Made by a program: the position numbers and the translations under genes. A DNA stretch of 64,000 nt from Anastatus disparis (lineage: Eukaryota > Arthropoda > Insecta > Hymenoptera > Eupelmidae). Within the stretch, counting starts at the first letter, position 1; the number at the start of each line of letters is the position of its first letter. Below, piece after piece: positions 62,191 to 64,000 of this stretch. The stretch is taken from the NCBI GenBank assembly GCA_017163975.1, contig JAFFSR010000240.1:558001-622000 (forward strand). The letters are read 5' to 3'. Below the pieces are notes generated by a model, which did no database searches, was not told the DNA's origin, and worked only from the letters and a program-made list of their open reading frames with translations.

Positions 62191-64000
62191 AGAAAGGCTT
62201 TGTTATACTTCGAAACCTTATTTTTTTTTTGAAAATAAATTGTGCTAAAGTAAAGGGGAAGATGCTTATCGGTGTGCATATAATAAATGTGCTTTTAATG
62301 AAATTAAAAAAAAAATAGAAAATAAATAATATTCCACTGGTGGTTGATAGATATTTGCTGGGAATGTGATTGTGAATTTTAAGGGGAGCAAAAGTAAATT
62401 TGTTGAAGTAGAAATTTCGTGGTGATTTATACATAGCATCTCGTTATCTGATGCAAAATAATTAAATATTTTAAACCTAAAATATTTGAATATGAAGAGT
62501 AATATTAAAAAGTAATTGAAAAAAAATTGTTTTTTTTTGTATCTATCTTGTCTCTTTAAAATATAATTATTATCTAATGTTAAAAATTATTTCACTAATT
62601 TGCTATTAAAGAAAAACTTGGTAAAATCCTAACATTTTTCATTTAGAAAAAAGACCTATAAACCCTCGGTAAAATTATGATAAACGTCCTTAGATGCCAT
62701 CCTTATGCTTGATTTATATTCGACGTTAATTCAAGAATAAAAAAAATAAAAAGTGTCACGCAGCTTTCTCCTACTGTGCTAAATAAAAAAAAATCAATTT
62801 AACAATTAAGCAAGAAGTTTTCAACTGTCGTAATTCTCTCTCTTGTCCCTTTGCTTTTTCTTTTCCCTTTCCTCCAAAAAACGACATTCATTAAACGTTC
62901 TCCAACAGCACCTCGAAAATAAATAATTCCTAATGTCTAGGATATAAAAAATAAAGTTCAACGAGGGTGAGAGAAAAAGTTAAAAAAAAGAATCTCAAAT
63001 GTTCTTTCCTACTCTCTTTATCCGCAAAATGGTTGCTGGTGGTAGCTAACAAAATTATTTCGTTGAAAACTTTGCCTCACGCAGTACGGAGCTACAAGAA
63101 AAAACATATAAAGAATTGCGCTATGTTTGCATCATGAAAAAAAAAGTATACAAACGCTATAATCTTTTTTTTTCCTTTTTTGTTTTCGTGTAGCTTCCTT
63201 TTTGGCTAGGTGTTGATTTTTTTTTGCAGCTTGGAAGTTAGGCGATAGCCTTGGCACGTTTAATCAGCGCACTACTAACTTTACAGGATTATTTTTTGGT
63301 CTTTTTTATATGTACGTATATATAGAGTCCAGTACCATCTTGTCGTCAAAAGTTTTTACGAGGCCAAGGGCCTATCGGACCTATTCTATATGTAACCCTC
63401 TTTCCGCTTCCTGCACCTATTTTCACTTTTATCTTACCACTTTTTGCTCTTTACTTTTTCTCTTTTATTTCCGGTTACTTTGTCTCTTCTTCTTTTTTTT
63501 CTTTTTTATCTTAGTCGTTTACTGGATCATTTTTTAAAATTTGATATTAAAAAAAAATCTGGAAAAGTAATTCATAGTTTTTTTTCAGTTTTTTTGTTTG
63601 AGCGCGACAAAATTAGCGTTCAAACTAAATTCTTTGAAACTTTTTTATTTCTTGTAATTTTAGTGCTTTACACTAGTATTTCGCTCAGATAAGAATATTT
63701 GGACATGTATAAAGCTTCTTTTTTCAAGTGATTTTTACTTGAAATTCTATTAAATTTAGAATCGACCTAATATACACCATCCAAATTCCTCATCATTTTC
63801 TGCAATCACGATAGCATGAAATCTAAATTTTTCACGTTTATTATTCTAATAATCATTAAAATTTACTGGATAACATTAAAAATTGATGTGATTCCTACTT
63901 TATGGTCGATCGCATGTGTTTGAACGAAATTAATGCTTTTACTTCAAAAATACATATACATCTAAGCAAGAACTTAGATAAGACTTGTAATACTTAGATA
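62191..64000. other. Mixed AT-rich DNA and pyrimidine tracts, no gene supported
   Basis: CT tracts at 62835-62880 and 63430-63510 and a somewhat GC-richer patch at 63180-63420. Frames at 62174-62434 (minus) and 63310-63692 (plus) are F/L/S/Y-rich translations of biased DNA. The missing downstream exons of the 38.4-kb gene were not found here. Confidence 0.45.

Overview
This window looks like AT-rich insect nuclear DNA (roughly 30% GC by eye), most likely from a hymenopteran such as a parasitoid wasp. The reasons are the introns with GT/AG borders in AT-rich DNA, the tRNA-derived SINEs, MITE-like foldbacks, a cut-and-paste transposon with an intron-containing gene, and many GA/CT tracts in GC-richer islands. 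No species can be named from the sequence alone. Almost all of the window is non-coding. No rRNA, canonical functional tRNA, CRISPR array or operon-like structure is visible.

Only two protein-coding units are well supported. (1) At 32568-35438 lies a complete DNA transposon with terminal inverted repeats (TIRs) of about 545 bp. They enclose a three-exon transposase-like gene of about 456 codons (exons 33114-33236, 33459-33861, 33936-34779). One single-base deletion in an A-run at 33545-33548 breaks it. (2) At 38367-38660 is the first coding exon of a host gene encoding a type II (signal-anchor) membrane protein. It ends in a clean splice donor, and its remaining exons must lie far downstream, probably beyond the window.

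Layout. 1-16 kb: AT-rich DNA with GC-richer, CT/GA-rich islands, a decayed minus-strand reading frame (about 3.77-4.5 kb), a TA-flanked palindromic MITE (5.6 kb) and two SINEs (6.0 and 14.8 kb). 16.45 kb: a core-promoter-like site with initiator and DPE at exact spacing. 17-32 kb: mostly AT-rich DNA with islands, a truncated SINE with an inverted tail (24.8 kb), a foldback (25.3 kb), a SINE split by a MITE (26.5 kb) and a twin-hairpin element (26.9 kb). 32.5-35.4 kb: the transposon. 38.1-38.7 kb: the type II membrane protein exon. 38.7-64 kb: probably the long first intron or flank of that gene, with many GC-richer islands, two more SINEs (44.9 and 51.1 kb), two more twin-hairpin elements (53.2 and 59.4 kb) and a 58-bp tandem array (59.15-59.35 kb).

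The strongest candidates for something undescribed are (a) the twin-hairpin foldback family, where two copies share a 22-bp GC-rich core and related ends while both arms of each stem have diverged together, and (b) the transposon, whose coding start falls exactly on the inner edge of its very long TIR. The regular alternation of AT-rich desert and GC-richer islands is what a regulatory landscape around a developmentally regulated gene would look like, but that is inference.
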